From the NCBI GenBank assembly GCA_047967505.1, contig CM106541.1: a stretch of 64,000 nucleotides of DNA, one strand, 5' to 3'. Position numbers and translations under genes: made by a program. The notes beneath the pieces were generated by a model. The model searched no databases and was not told the DNA's origin. It worked only from the letters and a program-made list of their open reading frames with translations. This stretch comes from Dipteris shenzhenensis. Lineage: Eukaryota; Polypodiophyta; Polypodiopsida; Gleicheniales. Below are positions 1-12,400 of the stretch, one piece after another; position 1 is the first letter of the stretch; each line of letters begins with the position of its first letter.

Positions 1-102
1 TCCTTAAATCTCTTGTGAGAATTTTTGTAAGTGGGAGTTCTAGGATCTTGTTGAGTTTCTTAGATCTCTTGCGAGAAATATGATTTTATTTTGTGTTTGT
101 AT

Positions 103-530
103 TCTCACACTTTCTTTGAATAAATATTTAATATTCTTTCAATAGAATGTGAAAGAATACAAAGAGTTTTAAAGGTGTACGAATTGAAAGTTTTAAAGGT
201 TATTAGAAGACTTGTCTCATTCTTACACTTTCTTTTGAATGAATATTTAATATTCTTTCAATAGAATGTGAATGAATGATTTTCAATTTGAGTGTATTCT
301 TTAAAATAAAAATGAATCCATGTCTCTTTTCATTACTCATTCTTTCACTTTCTTTTGAATGAATATGTAATATTCTTTCAATAGAATGTGAATGAATGAT
401 TTTCAATTCAGCGTAGTTTTTCAATAGAAATGAATCAATGTCTCTCAATTTTTATTACTCATTCTTACACTTTCTTTTGAATGAAGATTTCATATTCTTT
501 CAATAGAACGTGAATGAATGACAATTAATA
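103..530. repeat. AT-rich tandem repeat, about 120-bp period
   Basis: Four copies of a block starting near 103, 221, 341 and 463 share the core ACTTTCTTTTGAATGAATAT followed by a TATTCTTTCAATAGAATGTG block. Spacing is 118, 120 and 122 bp. The core holds the short inverted pair ATTCT..AGAAT. The first copy is the most diverged. The array ends just before the hAT relic, so it could be subterminal repeats of a DNA transposon; that link is inference. Confidence 0.8.
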
Positions 531-540
531 TATTGCATTC

Positions 541-1210
541 TTGAAAGTGTTTTTTAAAGGATATGTGCTGTTTTTTATAAAATGTGTATTGCAGTATGTT
601 TCTATTGCATACTCAAATTATTTTTTTTTCATTTTGTTTTTTTGCAACTTTAAAAGCATGGTGCCTGGCAAGATTTGGTCATATGTGACAGAGATACGAA
701 AAGCATATGCCTCGGTCTCTTTTGTCCAATGTAAATATTGTGTACACAAGTTCACAGGCGGTTCTACTCGCATCAAGCAACATTTTCTCGGAATAGGCAG
801 TGAAGTTGAAGCTTGCACATGCACTCCATTTGATGTTCTTTGGTTATGCAAATCATATTTAGAGAAAGTAAAGAAAGTGGTTAATCTGACCTTAATAAGG
901 AGTTTTTCAAGTCAACAAGATGTGAGCACTGAGGTTGATGAGACAGTTGAAGGAGAAGCACCAATAAATGCAAGGAGTGTATCCATACATGAATGTGATG
1001 TAGATTTGCTAGCAAGCAAGTTGTAGGTGAGTTTTGTTGCGACTAATGCCTGTCAAGTAAAGAAGAGAAAAAAGGGAGAACAATCTTCTACGGAGGATGG
1101 ATTTCTTCGACAACAAGTGCATGAAGAGCACTTAAGATGGACAGAAGCATTTGTTAAAAATGGTATACCATTCAATGTCATGAGAGATGAGACAATGGTC
1201 TAGTAGATGT
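541..1210 (+). pseudogene. hAT-family transposase relic with BED-type zinc finger
   Basis: The open frame at 541-1026 contains the plant hAT BED finger signature: CKYC, then GGSTRIKQHF, then a Cys, in the usual order with the preceding W-x-Y segment. After a stop at 1024-1026 the homology resumes near 1125-1200 with RWTEAFVKNGIPFNV, the segment that follows the BED finger in this transposase group. No catalytic core or dimerisation domain is seen. The frame is broken and the 5' part (541-650) is not recognisable, so this is a dead fragment. BED fingers bind transposon ends in active copies. Confidence 0.75.
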
Positions 1211-3480
1211 AGATCCATCGACATATTCCCATTTGTCTTGAAGTACAAGAATGGTCTCCATTTGGTATTTCCATGTGCCATAATTGGAGTTGTCTAACTT
1301 AGCAGATGCCTCTAGATTGAGGTTGCTGGTCGTAGACATGGTGCAAGAAATGTACTCAAAGTGTCTTTAAAATCACTGTGTGAATCAATTGTAAAACATT
1401 GACTATAGCAAGTGAAATCTAAACTATCGATGAAGATAGAACTGCAATATATAAATCTGATATGAATTACAAGGCTTGTTGCAAATAATGCCAGGAATAG
1501 CCAAGAGGCTTTACAAGGTTGAAATGATGTGCACAATGCTGTGAAATAGCCAAGTAGGCTTTACAATGATGGCATGTGTATGTGAAATCAAATCATGTGC
1601 TATCTGCCCACTGAACAATCAACAATGCCTCTGAACACTTTGAAGTCTGCTCACTGAACTGATGAGCGTAAGGTTTCAGGTAATGTGATAATGTGGAACT
1701 ATATGTGAGCATATGGACTGACTCCGAGTAGGTACTAGTTGAGAATTTCGGGCATGGCTTAGATTGGCAACTTGGAAAGATTCAAAGCATCCCCTCTATC
1801 GCGATCTAGTTTACTTTGATCTAGATCTATATCAACCATCGATTGATGAAAGAACAACACATAATTCCTTTTCTTTTGTTCTTTTTAAGTGCTGGGTCAG
1901 ATGTGTTGATGTAGAGGCGGATGTGCATATAGGAAGTGGATTTATCGATGGCGGCGAGGCTCAAAAGTGAGTGATAGTTGCACCAAAATGTGCACATGAT
2001 GTGACGAGCGCATAGAGCACAAAAAATCGAGCGACTTTCCTTTTTGGAGCGCCCTCAAATTCTTCCTAGATCAAGAGATACGACTTGATCTAGGTGGAGG
2101 GGCAAAAGGAGTGCAAATGTGTTCAATGATGATGTGGTAGTTAGGGATTCACATGCACTGACTATGCCTAGTAGGGACTGTGCCTGGGGAGCAGTGATGA
2201 GGTGTCATCTATGTGCACATGCAAGGTGCAGAGTGTGCCTTGCAAAGTGATAACTGTGCTTGCAGAGGGTCAGAGTGCTGACTGAACAGATGACTAGACT
2301 GATGAGGTGGCAGCACCTGACTAGGTTAGTGATGTGGCACTCTAGTTGAGTCAAGGTAACTTGACCATGGTCCACTGACCCGTGGTAAACTTGACCATGG
2401 TTAACTTAACCAACCCTTCAACCCAAGATCTCCTCCACTTAACTTGGCTTAACTCTTAACTAACATGTGGCCAACTTAATCGGGGTGAAGTTAGGCTACC
2501 TAGGGTTAGGTAGCCGTAGGTGATGTGGCATAGTCGACTGCCACATGGCAGATAACGATGATGTGGCCAGCTAACCAGCCATTGATGATGTGGCACTGTA
2601 GATAGGGTGCCACGTGGTTGGTCTTTGACCAATCCTTAAGGTGTGGTTGGGTGATCCTTGAGGATAAGATGAAGGCCACATGTCCCTTGGAGGGCACGCC
2701 ACATGTCACAGTGAGGCTTGACATGGAAGCTATGGAGAAGCTGTTGCACGGCTCGTTGTTGCCTAGCTGTCAATGGCGCTGGCCTTAGAGGCCTTGTGTT
2801 GGAGAAGCCTCATGTGTTGGAGGAACAATAGGGTCGTGAAGCCGTTGTTGGAGCTGCTGATCATTTGGTGCTCGGGTCATTGGTAGTAGCCTTTGAAGAA
2901 GCCCGAGAGCTGCTAGAGCTCTCTACGAGATGCACTGTGGAGATAAGGTGCAGGAGGCAATGGCCGTGCTAGAGCAGCTAGCAACCGCTTGGAAGCTAGC
3001 CCATGCATGAAGTCTCTGGTCAGAGCCCGTGGCTATGTAGGAGAGCGCAACAGTGGAGGAGCCGGACGGGAGTGCTTTGGCTAGACGCTAGTCGATTGAT
3101 AAGGTGGAGTGGCTGGGTGCTGTGTAGAAGGGCTGTGGAAAGCTTTGTTGAAGAAGGAACTGCCCGTTGTGGTTGGAGCCTTGGAGCTCGCAAAAAATGT
3201 TGTGGAGGTGGTATGAAGCACTGCCACAGATGTTTCGTGTATGCTGCCAAGTATTGAGTGTTGTGTGTCGTTGAAGGTCGAGGCTGGTCGATAGTTTGGA
3301 TGGTAGCTGCAATCAACGTAGGAGGTCACTGGCTAGAAGATCTTAGCGATTTGGAAGGTGACACATCGCTTGTAATTCTACTCTAGACCTTCGAGATGGA
3401 AGTTGCTCTTGAGGAAACTGAGGGCAAAGACGGGAAAGATGAACTGCTACTAGTTGGTTAAGTATGTTGCTGGCTCACAA
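1211..3480. other. Non-coding stretch, probable decayed retroelement or LTR sequence
   Basis: No convincing gene. The short open frames at 2500-3330 overlap one another on both strands and show no known motif. The segment 2290-2720 is rich in GATGTGGCA and GCCACRTGG words and in GTTAACTTAACC-like words; similar words occur at 53990-54120. The primer-binding site and LTR at 3860-4120 face this region, so it may be the internal part of a non-autonomous element. Confidence 0.4.
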
Positions 3481-3485
3481 GAACT

Positions 3486-3487
<2 letters not shown>

Positions 3488-3566
<79 letters not shown>
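3488..3566. repeat. (TC)n microsatellite
   Basis: About 40 TC units with a single TTTC interruption near 3524. A shorter CT run follows near 3808-3826 and the intervening bases are rich in CTCTCA words. Confidence 0.97.
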
Positions 3567-3568
<2 letters not shown>

Positions 3569-3859
3569 GTGGAGAAGAACCTCTCTCACCATAGATCTCT
3601 CAATGAAATGAATAAGAAATGCTCTCAAAGACTCTCACAAAATGAATGGACATAATTCCCTCAAAACAATGGACAGAATTTTTCTCAATCTCTCAAAGGA
3701 ATGGATGAATCTCAATCACTCTCTCACAGAAGAATGAACGGAAATCTCACGCATGAAATGAATGAAGTTCTCTCAACGAAAGAGAATACTCAAGCTCATA
3801 ATCTCTCGATCTCTCTCTCTCTCTCAAAAGGATAGCACCTCAGCGGAAGGCAGAACCAT

Positions 3860-3871
3860 GCTCTGATACCA
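3860..3871 (-). other. LTR-retrotransposon primer-binding site (initiator Met tRNA type)
   Basis: The plus strand reads GCTCTGATACCA, the complement of TGGTATCAGAGC, which is the standard plant primer-binding site matching the 3' end of initiator methionine tRNA. It directly abuts the LTR end at 3872, as expected for a minus-strand element. Confidence 0.8.
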
Positions 3872-4120
3872 TGACAATATGGAGGGAGAGGAGAAGAGTG
3901 GAGATGAGGAGAGAGGGCACAGTTAGAGAGCACACCACAAATGACTAACTGTACACTAGATTTAGTTGAAAATGTAGAATATATACAAACCCATTTAGTG
4001 TTAGGGTTAGGGCATCTAACCCTTTCCTTTATAGCACTCTATAAGGTTAGTGCTATGCACATATCACATGATGGTACTATGCACACATGATCACAAGATG
4101 TTGAGCGTGAACTCTCAACA
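3872..4120 (-). mobile_element. Probable 5' LTR of a minus-strand copia-like element
   Basis: Read on the minus strand the segment starts TGTTGAGAG and ends TGTCA next to the primer-binding site, giving TG..CA ends and a 249-bp length. The lower end is fixed by the primer-binding site; the upper end (4120) is chosen only from the TG start. No gag or pol is seen on the internal side and no second LTR is found, so the element is a relic or non-autonomous. Confidence 0.5.
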
Positions 4121-4124
4121 TGAT

Positions 4125-4560
4125 TGTGCATGAGGGACCACCTAATTTACAGCTAAATTTACATTGAGCCAGAATCAGACAATAATAGCAATGACTTTGC
4201 ATGGGGGACCATCTAGTTCATAAGCTTGGATTAGCATTCAGTCGGTTCATCAGACTGTAATAATAATAGTTCTCGTTTTTATGACCGAAAACTATTGTTA
4301 TTACAATCTAATGAATCAACTCAATGATAATCTGATGTCCTATTTTGATCTTTCCTTTCTTCAGCTGATTGTAATAACAATGAATTTGCATGAGGCGCCA
4401 TCTAGTTCATAGGATCAAATCAACATTGAGTCGGAATCACACTGTAATAACAATGAGGGGCCATCTAGTTCACAGGCTCAGATTAACAATGACTTTTCAT
4501 GAGGGAGCATCTAATTCGCACGCTCAGATTAACATTAAGCTAGAGATAGACTATAAGAAC
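4125..4560. repeat. Irregular repeats of a CATGAGGGACCATCTAGTTC word
   Basis: Five diverged copies begin near 4129, 4199, 4388, 4452 and 4498, each followed by GCTCAGATTAACATT-like sequence. Spacing is irregular. No coding potential is seen. Confidence 0.7.
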
Positions 4561-4583
4561 ATATTAGACGATTAGAGTTTTTC

Positions 4584-5000
4584 GATGACCAAGAAATTCC
4601 CCCATGGTAACGATCTAATCGCACATCATGGCTAGACAATGATGTATATGATCGCCTATGCTAGGCTAGGCTACCAATAAGCTGGGTGCATGTGCCACCA
4701 CTCCTCCCACCTTATGCCATTGAATTATTATGATCCTGGCTTCGATGATTGAGAAATTCTCCCATGGCAACCATCTAATCGCACGTCATGGCTAGACGAT
4801 AATGTATATGACCACCTATGCTAGGCTAGGCTACCAGCAAGATGGGTGCATGTGCCACCACTCATCCCCCTCATCCCATTGAATTATTATGATCTTGTCT
4901 CCGATGACCAAGAAATTCTCCCATGGAAACCATCTAATCACACGTCATTGCTAGATGATGATGTATATGACTGCCTATGCTAGGCCGGGCTACTGGCAAA
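4584..5000. repeat. 160-bp tandem repeat, about 2.7 copies
   Basis: Units start at 4584, 4744 and 4903 with GATGAYYRAGAAATTCYCCC and share TATGCTAGGC and GTGCATGTGCCACCACTC. The third unit is cut after about 100 bp. A TATATAAAG box at about 5107 and a pyrimidine-rich stretch at 5150-5200 follow, so the array may lie in the LTR of the gypsy relic downstream. Confidence 0.85.
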
Positions 5001-5689
5001 ATCCAGTGGGTGGATTGTGTACTCTTAGCAGAGATAGGCACCCAAAGTCACACAAAATGACATAAGAAATGAAGGGGAAAAGAGTGGGAGGGCAGCAAGT
5101 CTAGCTATATAAAGGCCTTAAGGGCAGATAAACAATTCACCGCACCCAGGAAAATCCTTCTCCTACCTCCTTCCATGCTCTCCAAGCCCCCTTCAACCCC
5201 TGTGATGAATATTTTGATGCAACCTCGATGCCCCTTCATAATGCTACCCAAGTCATGGGATCCTAGTGTTAAACAAATTCATAAATTGGGTGTTCAGCTC
5301 AAGTCAAGCAGTAATAATGAAGCTGAGCATTAAAGGTGATGCTTTAATTGTTGTTAAGCAAATTTTGGGGGTTTGGAGAACAAAGTAATCACATTTAAAG
5401 AGCTAGCTCAATGTGATTAAGAAAAAGTTGGGATAGCTTGAAGCTTGGACCTTACAACATGTTGAGAGAAGTCAAAATACAGATGCTCATGATGCTACCT
5501 AAGAGTTAGTTGAGGTTTATGTGGAAGCACTGAAGATACAAGAACCTCTTTACAGAGGTAGGGAGTTTTTGACTAAGGAGGAAAGTTTTTTATTGTCTGG
5601 AAAAGTTCCTAAAGAAGTTCCCAAGCAAAAGAGATATAGGTTTGTGAAAGCCTGCCAAGCTTATTGTATGGTTAATGATGTTTATACTT

Positions 5690-7071
5690 AAAAGGGGCTG
5701 ATTTGATACTCAGAAGAGTACCTTGGTATGAAGAGATTTTGCATATACTGGAAGCTAATCATGAGGGTATTTGTGGTGGCCATTTTGCTTTCAAAATCAT
5801 GCAAAGGAAGATTTTAACAGAAGGATATGTGTGGCCTTCCTTACAAAGAGATATAAGGTATTGGTGTAAGTCCTCCCTATAGTGTCAACATATGGGTAAG
5901 GGAATCTTACATCCAGAGCTAAGAAATATCATGATAGCTTATAACATTTTTGAAAAGTGGGGTATTGACGCTATTGGTCCCATGCCAATGACTGCTCGAG
6001 GTAATTGTTACATGCTTACTAGGATTGATTACTTGTCAAGATGGGCTGAAGCAATAGCTGTTCGAGCTGTTAATGCTAAAACAGCATGTATGTTTATTTA
6101 TGAGGATATATGTTGCCAGTGTGGTGTACCTTTGGAGCTTGTTTCTGATAGAGAACCAAGTTTTAGGAGTGAGCTTATGGATTTACTTTGTGACAAGATG
6201 AGAATTAAGCATAGGTAAGCTACTTCACATTATCCTCAATATAATGGTCTGAATGAATATTTTAATGGAGAATGTACAGGTATTATGAGGAAGATGATGA
6301 GAACTCATGAAAAGGGTTGGGACTTGGCTTTACCTTGGGCTTTGTGGGCATATAGAATTACAGTCAAAGACGATACTCAGTTTTCACCTTATCACTTGGA
6401 AGGAAGCACTTTTTCATGAAAAGAGTTGGGACTTGGCTTTACCTTGGGCTTTGTGGGCATATAGGATTACAATCAAAGAGGGTACTCAGTTTTCACCTTA
6501 TCACTTGGAATATGGGAAGGAAGCGCTTTTACCATTAGACGTGGAGATTACAGCACTCTAGATGTTGATGAAGTTGGAAGAAAAGCCAAACTCAGCTTTT
6601 CAGAATCAATTATTGGATCTGCAAGAGGCTCAATTGGACAGATTGAAGGCTGTGGAACACTATGCAATGGTTCAAGAAAAAAACCAACGCAGAGCAAATC
6701 TGGAATACTGAGACAAAGGTATCAAGGAGGGGGATTTGGTGTTACGGTATGAAAGTAAATTGGACTTTACATTTAAAACAAGGTTTGTAACAAGATGGGA
6801 AGGACCGTATCGTGTGGTGAAGAAGTTTGCAAATGGCTCTTATCAACTTGAGGGTCTAGATGGCAAGATGGACAAGAACAGAGTCAATGGTCTGAGGTTG
6901 AAGAAATATGTGATTAGAATAATGCAAGTGAGCTTATGTGGACCGGGAGTAATGATTGAGGACAAGTTGGAGAGCCTTATGGATGAAGATATTTCAGATG
7001 AGCTGAAGCATATGTTCAAAACTGTGCTGCAAGACATGAATGTCTACAGCCTCTGGGTGGGCAAAATATGA
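5690..7071 (+). pseudogene. Ty3/gypsy integrase and C-terminal pol fragment, broken
   Basis: The segment encodes a retroviral-type integrase. The HHCC zinc finger lies at 5755-5890 (HEGICGGHF, then C-x-x-x-x-x-CQ with a stop replacing one residue). The catalytic core at 5892-6260 shows the first Asp in GIDAIGP, the second in VSDREPSF and the Glu in NGLNEYF. A C-terminal domain with WEGPYRV follows at 6790-6900. Stops occur at about 5879, 6216 and 6710, and a 109-bp duplication breaks the frame near 6415. Between 5200 and 5690 only faint pol-like sequence is visible. Protease and reverse transcriptase are not recognisable. Confidence 0.85.
6307..6524 (+). repeat. 109-bp tandem duplication inside the gypsy integrase
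   Basis: 6307-6415 and 6416-6524 are near-identical. Both begin ATGAAAAGRGTTGGGACTTG and run through CTTATCACTTGGAA. The period is not a multiple of three, so the duplication itself shifts the frame. The second copy keeps a TATGGG segment that the first lacks. Confidence 0.9.
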
Positions 7072-7075
7072 TAGA

Positions 7076-8909
7076 CTAAAATCTGTAATAAGTTTTTGAG
7101 CATTGTTTGTACTAGAGGGTAGGCACATAGCTATGCACATAGCTAGTGGATGGTAGTTTTGAGTTTATGGACACTCTCATCAAAAGACTCTATATTGATA
7201 TAGATATTTTTTTTGAGATTTGTAAATGCTTTTGCTAGGACTTTTGGGATATAATGAAAACGCAGTGAGATTGCACCAAGGTAATCCAGAGCATGGTATC
7301 CAATTTTGTATGTGTGGTGACGGGATGACATGTGTTCCTAATTGTTGTCCTATTTCTCATGTTTGTAATGTTATGGGTGATGATCACCTTTGTTGAGGGT
7401 CATGTTTCCATGCATGTAATGGATTGGGGCATTTTCCAGCCCTTGTTGTTAGCATTGGATGAGGATATGTGAGTAAATTCATGTTAAAGTGTTGCATGAA
7501 GGCTTTCGCAAAGTTAGGTGCTAGTACGTTCAAAGGGGGAAAAAGGCCTTGGCATTAAATGTTGAAATTCTTTTGGGCTAAAGCAAAGCATCACGCAGGT
7601 GATCGTGGCAAATACTAAGTCCAAAACGAGCTGCATGCATGTGGATGAAATTGGCAAATGAAGAATCTAGGATTCTTGGCTGATCGTGTTCTATAATGAA
7701 ATCTTGAGGTGGCTCGATCGTTTGGGAAGTAACATGCACATGCACTACTTGGCGTCGTGAGGCTGATCTGAGAGCTTTTGGATGGCGAGGTAGCGGCTGG
7801 GAGCTGATTGATGGGAGCTTGCTGGAAGGATCGTTTGTTGCTCTTGACGAGGGGCTTCTTGAATGGGAGGGGCGGAATGACTATGCGAGTTTGGAGGCTT
7901 GTGGGTGATGGCAGAGGTCGCGTGTGATTGCTTATGGAGTTGCAGGGAGCGCCAGAGGATCTAGCACAGCATTGCAGACTTGCTTGGCAGGACGAGGAGA
8001 GGTATAGTTTTAATCATATGGCCATCAATTGACTGGCTCACACAGTCAGGACAATTGAGAACTGTCATTTGCCATATCATCCATACTCGGCTAAGAGACT
8101 ATCTTAAACAATGGTGCTGGCCAACCAAGTCTTAAGCGAGAAAAAAGCGAGAAAAGGACCATGGGTTGTTTTTCTCACACGCTCCCATAAGCCCTCATGG
8201 CATTTTCAGGCTCCTTTTAGCTGCTTAGCCTGATTATTTGAAAATTTTAATACGGGATTTTGATACGTATTCTCTGGTTATGCTTTAGAGAGCCAACTTT
8301 TTGCGTGCGCACACTCCCCACCCTGCCCCCTTAATACTGGATTTCCATAGGAAGTTCTCCTGCTCCTATTGTCTTCTCTGGTTATACTTTAGAGAAGTCA
8401 AATTTATGTATGCACACGCTTCCCACCTACCCCCCCCCCCCCCAATAAAAAGATAAAAAATAAAAAACGGATCTATGAGCCATACAATTTAGTCAATGGG
8501 GCTGCCTAATGAGTATAAATAGAAATAAGTGGCAGTTACAGTTTTCCTCTTGTTAGACTATTCACCTTCTGAGGGGAGCATCAGCACCTAAAAGGAAAGA
8601 CATTCTGAGAATTGGAGAGAACAAGTGCATCCCCCCTCGCATCCCTCCCCCTCACATAAATCCGCAGTACAACTAACGTTGACAGTTAATTACTGGGCAA
8701 CAAGGTAAACCTACGAATGGGGCATCCATGTAAAGGGACCATGTTTGGGCACAAAAGAATCTCAGACAACTCACAAAGGAGTTCTGTACATCATAGCTTT
8801 CCTGGAGGTGGCAAAGGATGAGAACTGCATCTCTCAGCATGTTTACATGAGAAAACTACACAATTTTCTTGAGCATGCCTTCCATGAATCAAATTTCTGG
8901 CTCCAGATC
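7076..8909. other. Non-coding region downstream of the clock gene
   Basis: No gene is supported. It should include the 3' untranslated region of the minus-strand gene ending at 8910, but no clear polyadenylation signal was found. A partial repeat is present (8269-8335 and 8374-8440, both with TTCTCTGGTTAT and TTTAGAGA followed by CACACNCTNCCCACC), ending in a run of about 14 C near 8430. Confidence 0.6.
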
Positions 8910-9446
8910 TCAAGTTTGGCCTTCATTATTTGACCATTTCCTCTCAATACCAAGGCCTGGCTTCAAACTTTCACCCACACCTGCAAAAAGCAAACTTTTT
9001 CTGTATGGTACAAAACCTTGTCCACTGTATCTACGAGTTCCTGAACTTGAAGCTGTTGACGCACATAGACATTGATCCTTGAAAACGTGGAATTCTTGCT
9101 TCTTCTCATTGACAAACCTGACACCAAATGACAAACCAGTCTCTTCCTTTTTCTCTGAATCTCTTCTATCGATGGGATTAATCTTTCCAATTTCTGCAGG
9201 TGCTGGAGGTACCCCTTCCAATGTCGAAGACAAACATTTGAATACCTTTCCCAGTAGACGTTCAGGTTTTGCTTCAGAACCACAGTCTTCCAAATCATCA
9301 TGGATTACATTGGTCTCAGGTATGTTACAAGCAGTACCGCTGCTTTCCAACCTTCTGTCAGCAGTTCCATGTGTTTCATCTTTCTTACTGATTGTAGTGC
9401 CACAATTTGATATGGCATTCTCTTGTCTAGAAGGTAGCAATGACAC
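8910..9446 (-). CDS. LHY: LHY last coding exon (C-terminus)
   Basis: 537 bp with the acceptor ATATATAG before GTGTCATTG and a TGA at 8912-8910. It encodes 178 residues including [12 protein letters not shown], equivalent to the R-x-GQGFKPYKRC motif near the end of LHY proteins. The C-terminus [15 protein letters not shown] is short and poorly conserved, as in the family. The GTG at 9446 is an exon border, not a start codon. Confidence 0.9.
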   Translation of the reverse strand: MSLLPSRQENAISNCGTTISKKDETHGTADRRLESSGTACNIPETNVIHDDLEDCGSEAKPERLLGKVFKCLSSTLEGVPPAPAEIGKINPIDRRDSEKKEETGLSFGVRFVNEKKQEFHVFKDQCLCASTASSSGTRRYSGQGFVPYRKSLLFAGVGESLKPGLGIERKWSNNEGQT

Positions 9447-12400
9447 CTATATATTGAAAACAGTTAAAATGTCACGGTTCAAACATGAGATCCCTGAAAC
9501 TAAGGTACATCAACATGAAAAAAAGAAGGAAAAAGGAAACAAGGAAGAGAAACATGCCGACTAACTTTTCATGGTAATATTTATCATATCACACGCAGGA
9601 AGAGATTATCTTTCTGAATTTCACACAGTAAAAATATTTTTCTAACTTCAGGTATTTGGCACTCTATCCCACATTTTTTCAAATTTTAATGATGATGACA
9701 ACATCAGAGTCAATACCTCCCCAGACACATCTCGTCTTGTATGGAATAGAGGTCCTTCAGAATGCATCAAAAGATCATCCTCTCCTCCAAACACTGTTTT
9801 AGACTGGTTTTTTGTACCTTGTCTAACGAAAACATTGGCCCTTGCTTTCAAAGCACAGACAGATTGCCCTTGAGAAGCATTACCATTTATTCTTATGGGA
9901 AATTTTATTTTAAAAGTATCCAGTGCACTTGCTTCTTGGCCTTTGAGCAGGCTAGAAGCCTCCCATGGCTTGCTTACACTTGGGGATATCATTTCTTGTA
10001 CTGGAGAACTGCCATATGCAGGTGTGTTGTAGCTTCGACACACATCTTGTAGAAGACATTTTTTACTATCATTTTGTACAAAACCTGGAGTATTGATATT
10101 CCCATTTGTCCCTGACAAGAAATCAGTGGCACCATCTATGTTTCCTAGTTCATTCCCCAATTCCTTGCAGATAGATGTGCAGCTCTTAATAACGAAATCA
10201 TCTTTCTGTCTTTTACTTTCATTGTGACTTACATCATCCTTGCTGCCGTTATAACTTAGTCTCTTTTCATCCCTCTCCTGGAACACCAAGTTTCCTGTTT
10301 CACCATTGATACTATTTCCTTCTAAGTGATCAACAGAGGGACCTGAGCAGTCATGTACAATCGTGGTGCCTCGTGGATCAAAATCATCAACATGTGCAAC
10401 TTTCTGGGTTTCATTCACAGTGCTATCTTCATGCTCATCTGGTGTAGTTGGTTCACAGATATCATGCCCGCTTTTTAATTCTTGGCATGGAAGACTCCAG
10501 TTCGGCGGTTTGCCTGAAAATGCAGCAGGGTGTATAGTTGGACTGGGCTTTAAAATTGATCTTATTTCTGGGATGCTGGGAGAATGGCAAATGGCTCCAT
10601 GTAACGCCCACCAATGTGATGCATCAGCAAAAGATGCTGCCACTGCAGCTGCCATTGCTGCTCCTGCAGCATTGATGCTCTCTGGAATGGTTAATGGCGC
10701 TCCAAGTGCAAGACCTGGCCAGATAGTTGCTGCAGCTGCAGCTACAGCAGCAAATGCTATTGGATTGTTATAAGGCATGAAAAAGCTTCCCAAACCTGCA
10801 TGTTCGATGAAGCTTGCTGAAGCAGATGTACCATCCATATTTTCGGGTCGACTAGGAGACTGAGAATTGTACCTCGGGTCTCCTGAGTCCGAATGACATA
10901 AAGGTGGAATGTGTGAAAATGGATCTGTCAATTGAAGCTGCATAAAAGGATGAAAAGGGGAAACAAGCTGCTGAACTGCTGTCAATAGCTTTGGACCATA
11001 CATTGCTGCCTCATCCACATCTGACCTGGGCACCTTCTGTGGCACTTCTGCTTGGAATTCATTAGGACAATCATCAGATTGAATCGCTTCGGTACCTCTC
11101 TTTTGAGGATTCTGACATGACTTTTCTGAAGTAATATTCTCCAGCGGACAATCTGTGTAATCCAAAGCAGGTGTCCCACGAAATTTAGGAGCACTTAAGT
11201 TAGGCACTTCAAGACTTTGCAAATTCACCCTGTTTCGCATGTGATCCGCAGCTAGACCAGTTATTTGAGAGCAATCACAGTCTATAATAGCTGCCACTTT
11301 GTTTGAAGAAGCTGTTATGAGATCCATTTTGGAGGTAGATTTTTGGAGTTAATAAAATCAATAGTGTGTTTCAATGCTTGCCCTCAACTAAGCTTGCAAA
11401 CAAAACAGATAAAAACATTTAATGTTACCTGAAGATTTTTTATAAACTTTTTCTTCAGCTGCAGATCCTGGTGGTGTTGGCTGCACAAAAGCATTATAAG
11501 GGTTCCGTGCTGCAAGCTAGATCAATTAATAGGAAGAGAGGCATTTCACAACAATCAATCAATGAAGGCCCAGCAAAGTTTCATGCACATTAAGAATGAG
11601 TAGGCTCAGAACTACCTCGAAAGGCAAATCTACAGAGGAAGATCCAGCAGGTGTCAATGAAGACATAGACAGCGGTGCAGGACATGATGCCTCCACCAAT
11701 GTTGTTGAGCTGAATGGAAAGAGGGCATTTGCCTTGCGTGGGTAAGGATGGGTTGGCTTGCGCTTTGGTCTTGGGGGTGGAAAATTAATACCTGAAACTG
11801 GCCCTGCTGAGATGCCTGAAGACACTCCTTTCTCAAGCTGCAAACATTTTAGAGACCATTTCCTTAAATCATAACTCAAAGCTATTGCCTTCAGAAAAAC
11901 AGAAATTTAAATACTCATTTTAAGGACAAAATTTTTCTTTTTCTTTTCCTATCAATCTTGCCTTACATGATACCCCTATAGAATAAATATAAGAGAATGC
12001 TGCTACAAATTTTTTACTTCAGCAGTTCATTCAGAGTATTACTAATCTACAAACTCATACAAAGCATTCCGTAAAAGTAACAAATCTATCAAACATGAAT
12101 CTTCGTACAGTGATTTAATATTGTATCTAGGATAGTATCCAATCTAAGACTAGGTGAATGATGAATAGAAGTAACGTTAGTGTGACAGCTCAGCTGAGCT
12201 GTCTTAGGATACATAAACAGATAAAATGCCAGTTTGAAGATATGGGATACAGCAGCAAGGCTGCAAGCAAAGAATCTCAACTAAGATTTGCTCAAGACCA
12301 GCCCACGGCTATTACTTCAAATATGAATAAAAAACTCAACTCTTCAAAGAAGTGGCTCAATACAACAGAAAACTTCCATCTTCCTTATATCTACTCTTCC

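Noticed and set aside
103-530. CRISPR-like array
   Set aside because: The repeats are long, diverged and AT-rich with similar spacers; the window is plant nuclear DNA.
9648-11327. Treating the 559-codon minus frame as a complete gene starting at ATG 11327
   Set aside because: The ATG lies in the intron upstream of an acceptor (ATAACAG), and the last 22 codons lie past a donor at 9716. LHY homology continues in other exons on both sides.
11505-11511. Alternative exon 5 acceptor (CTTGCAG)
   Set aside because: It gives a frame that reaches a TAG soon after joining exon 6, while the GATCTAG acceptor keeps the phase.
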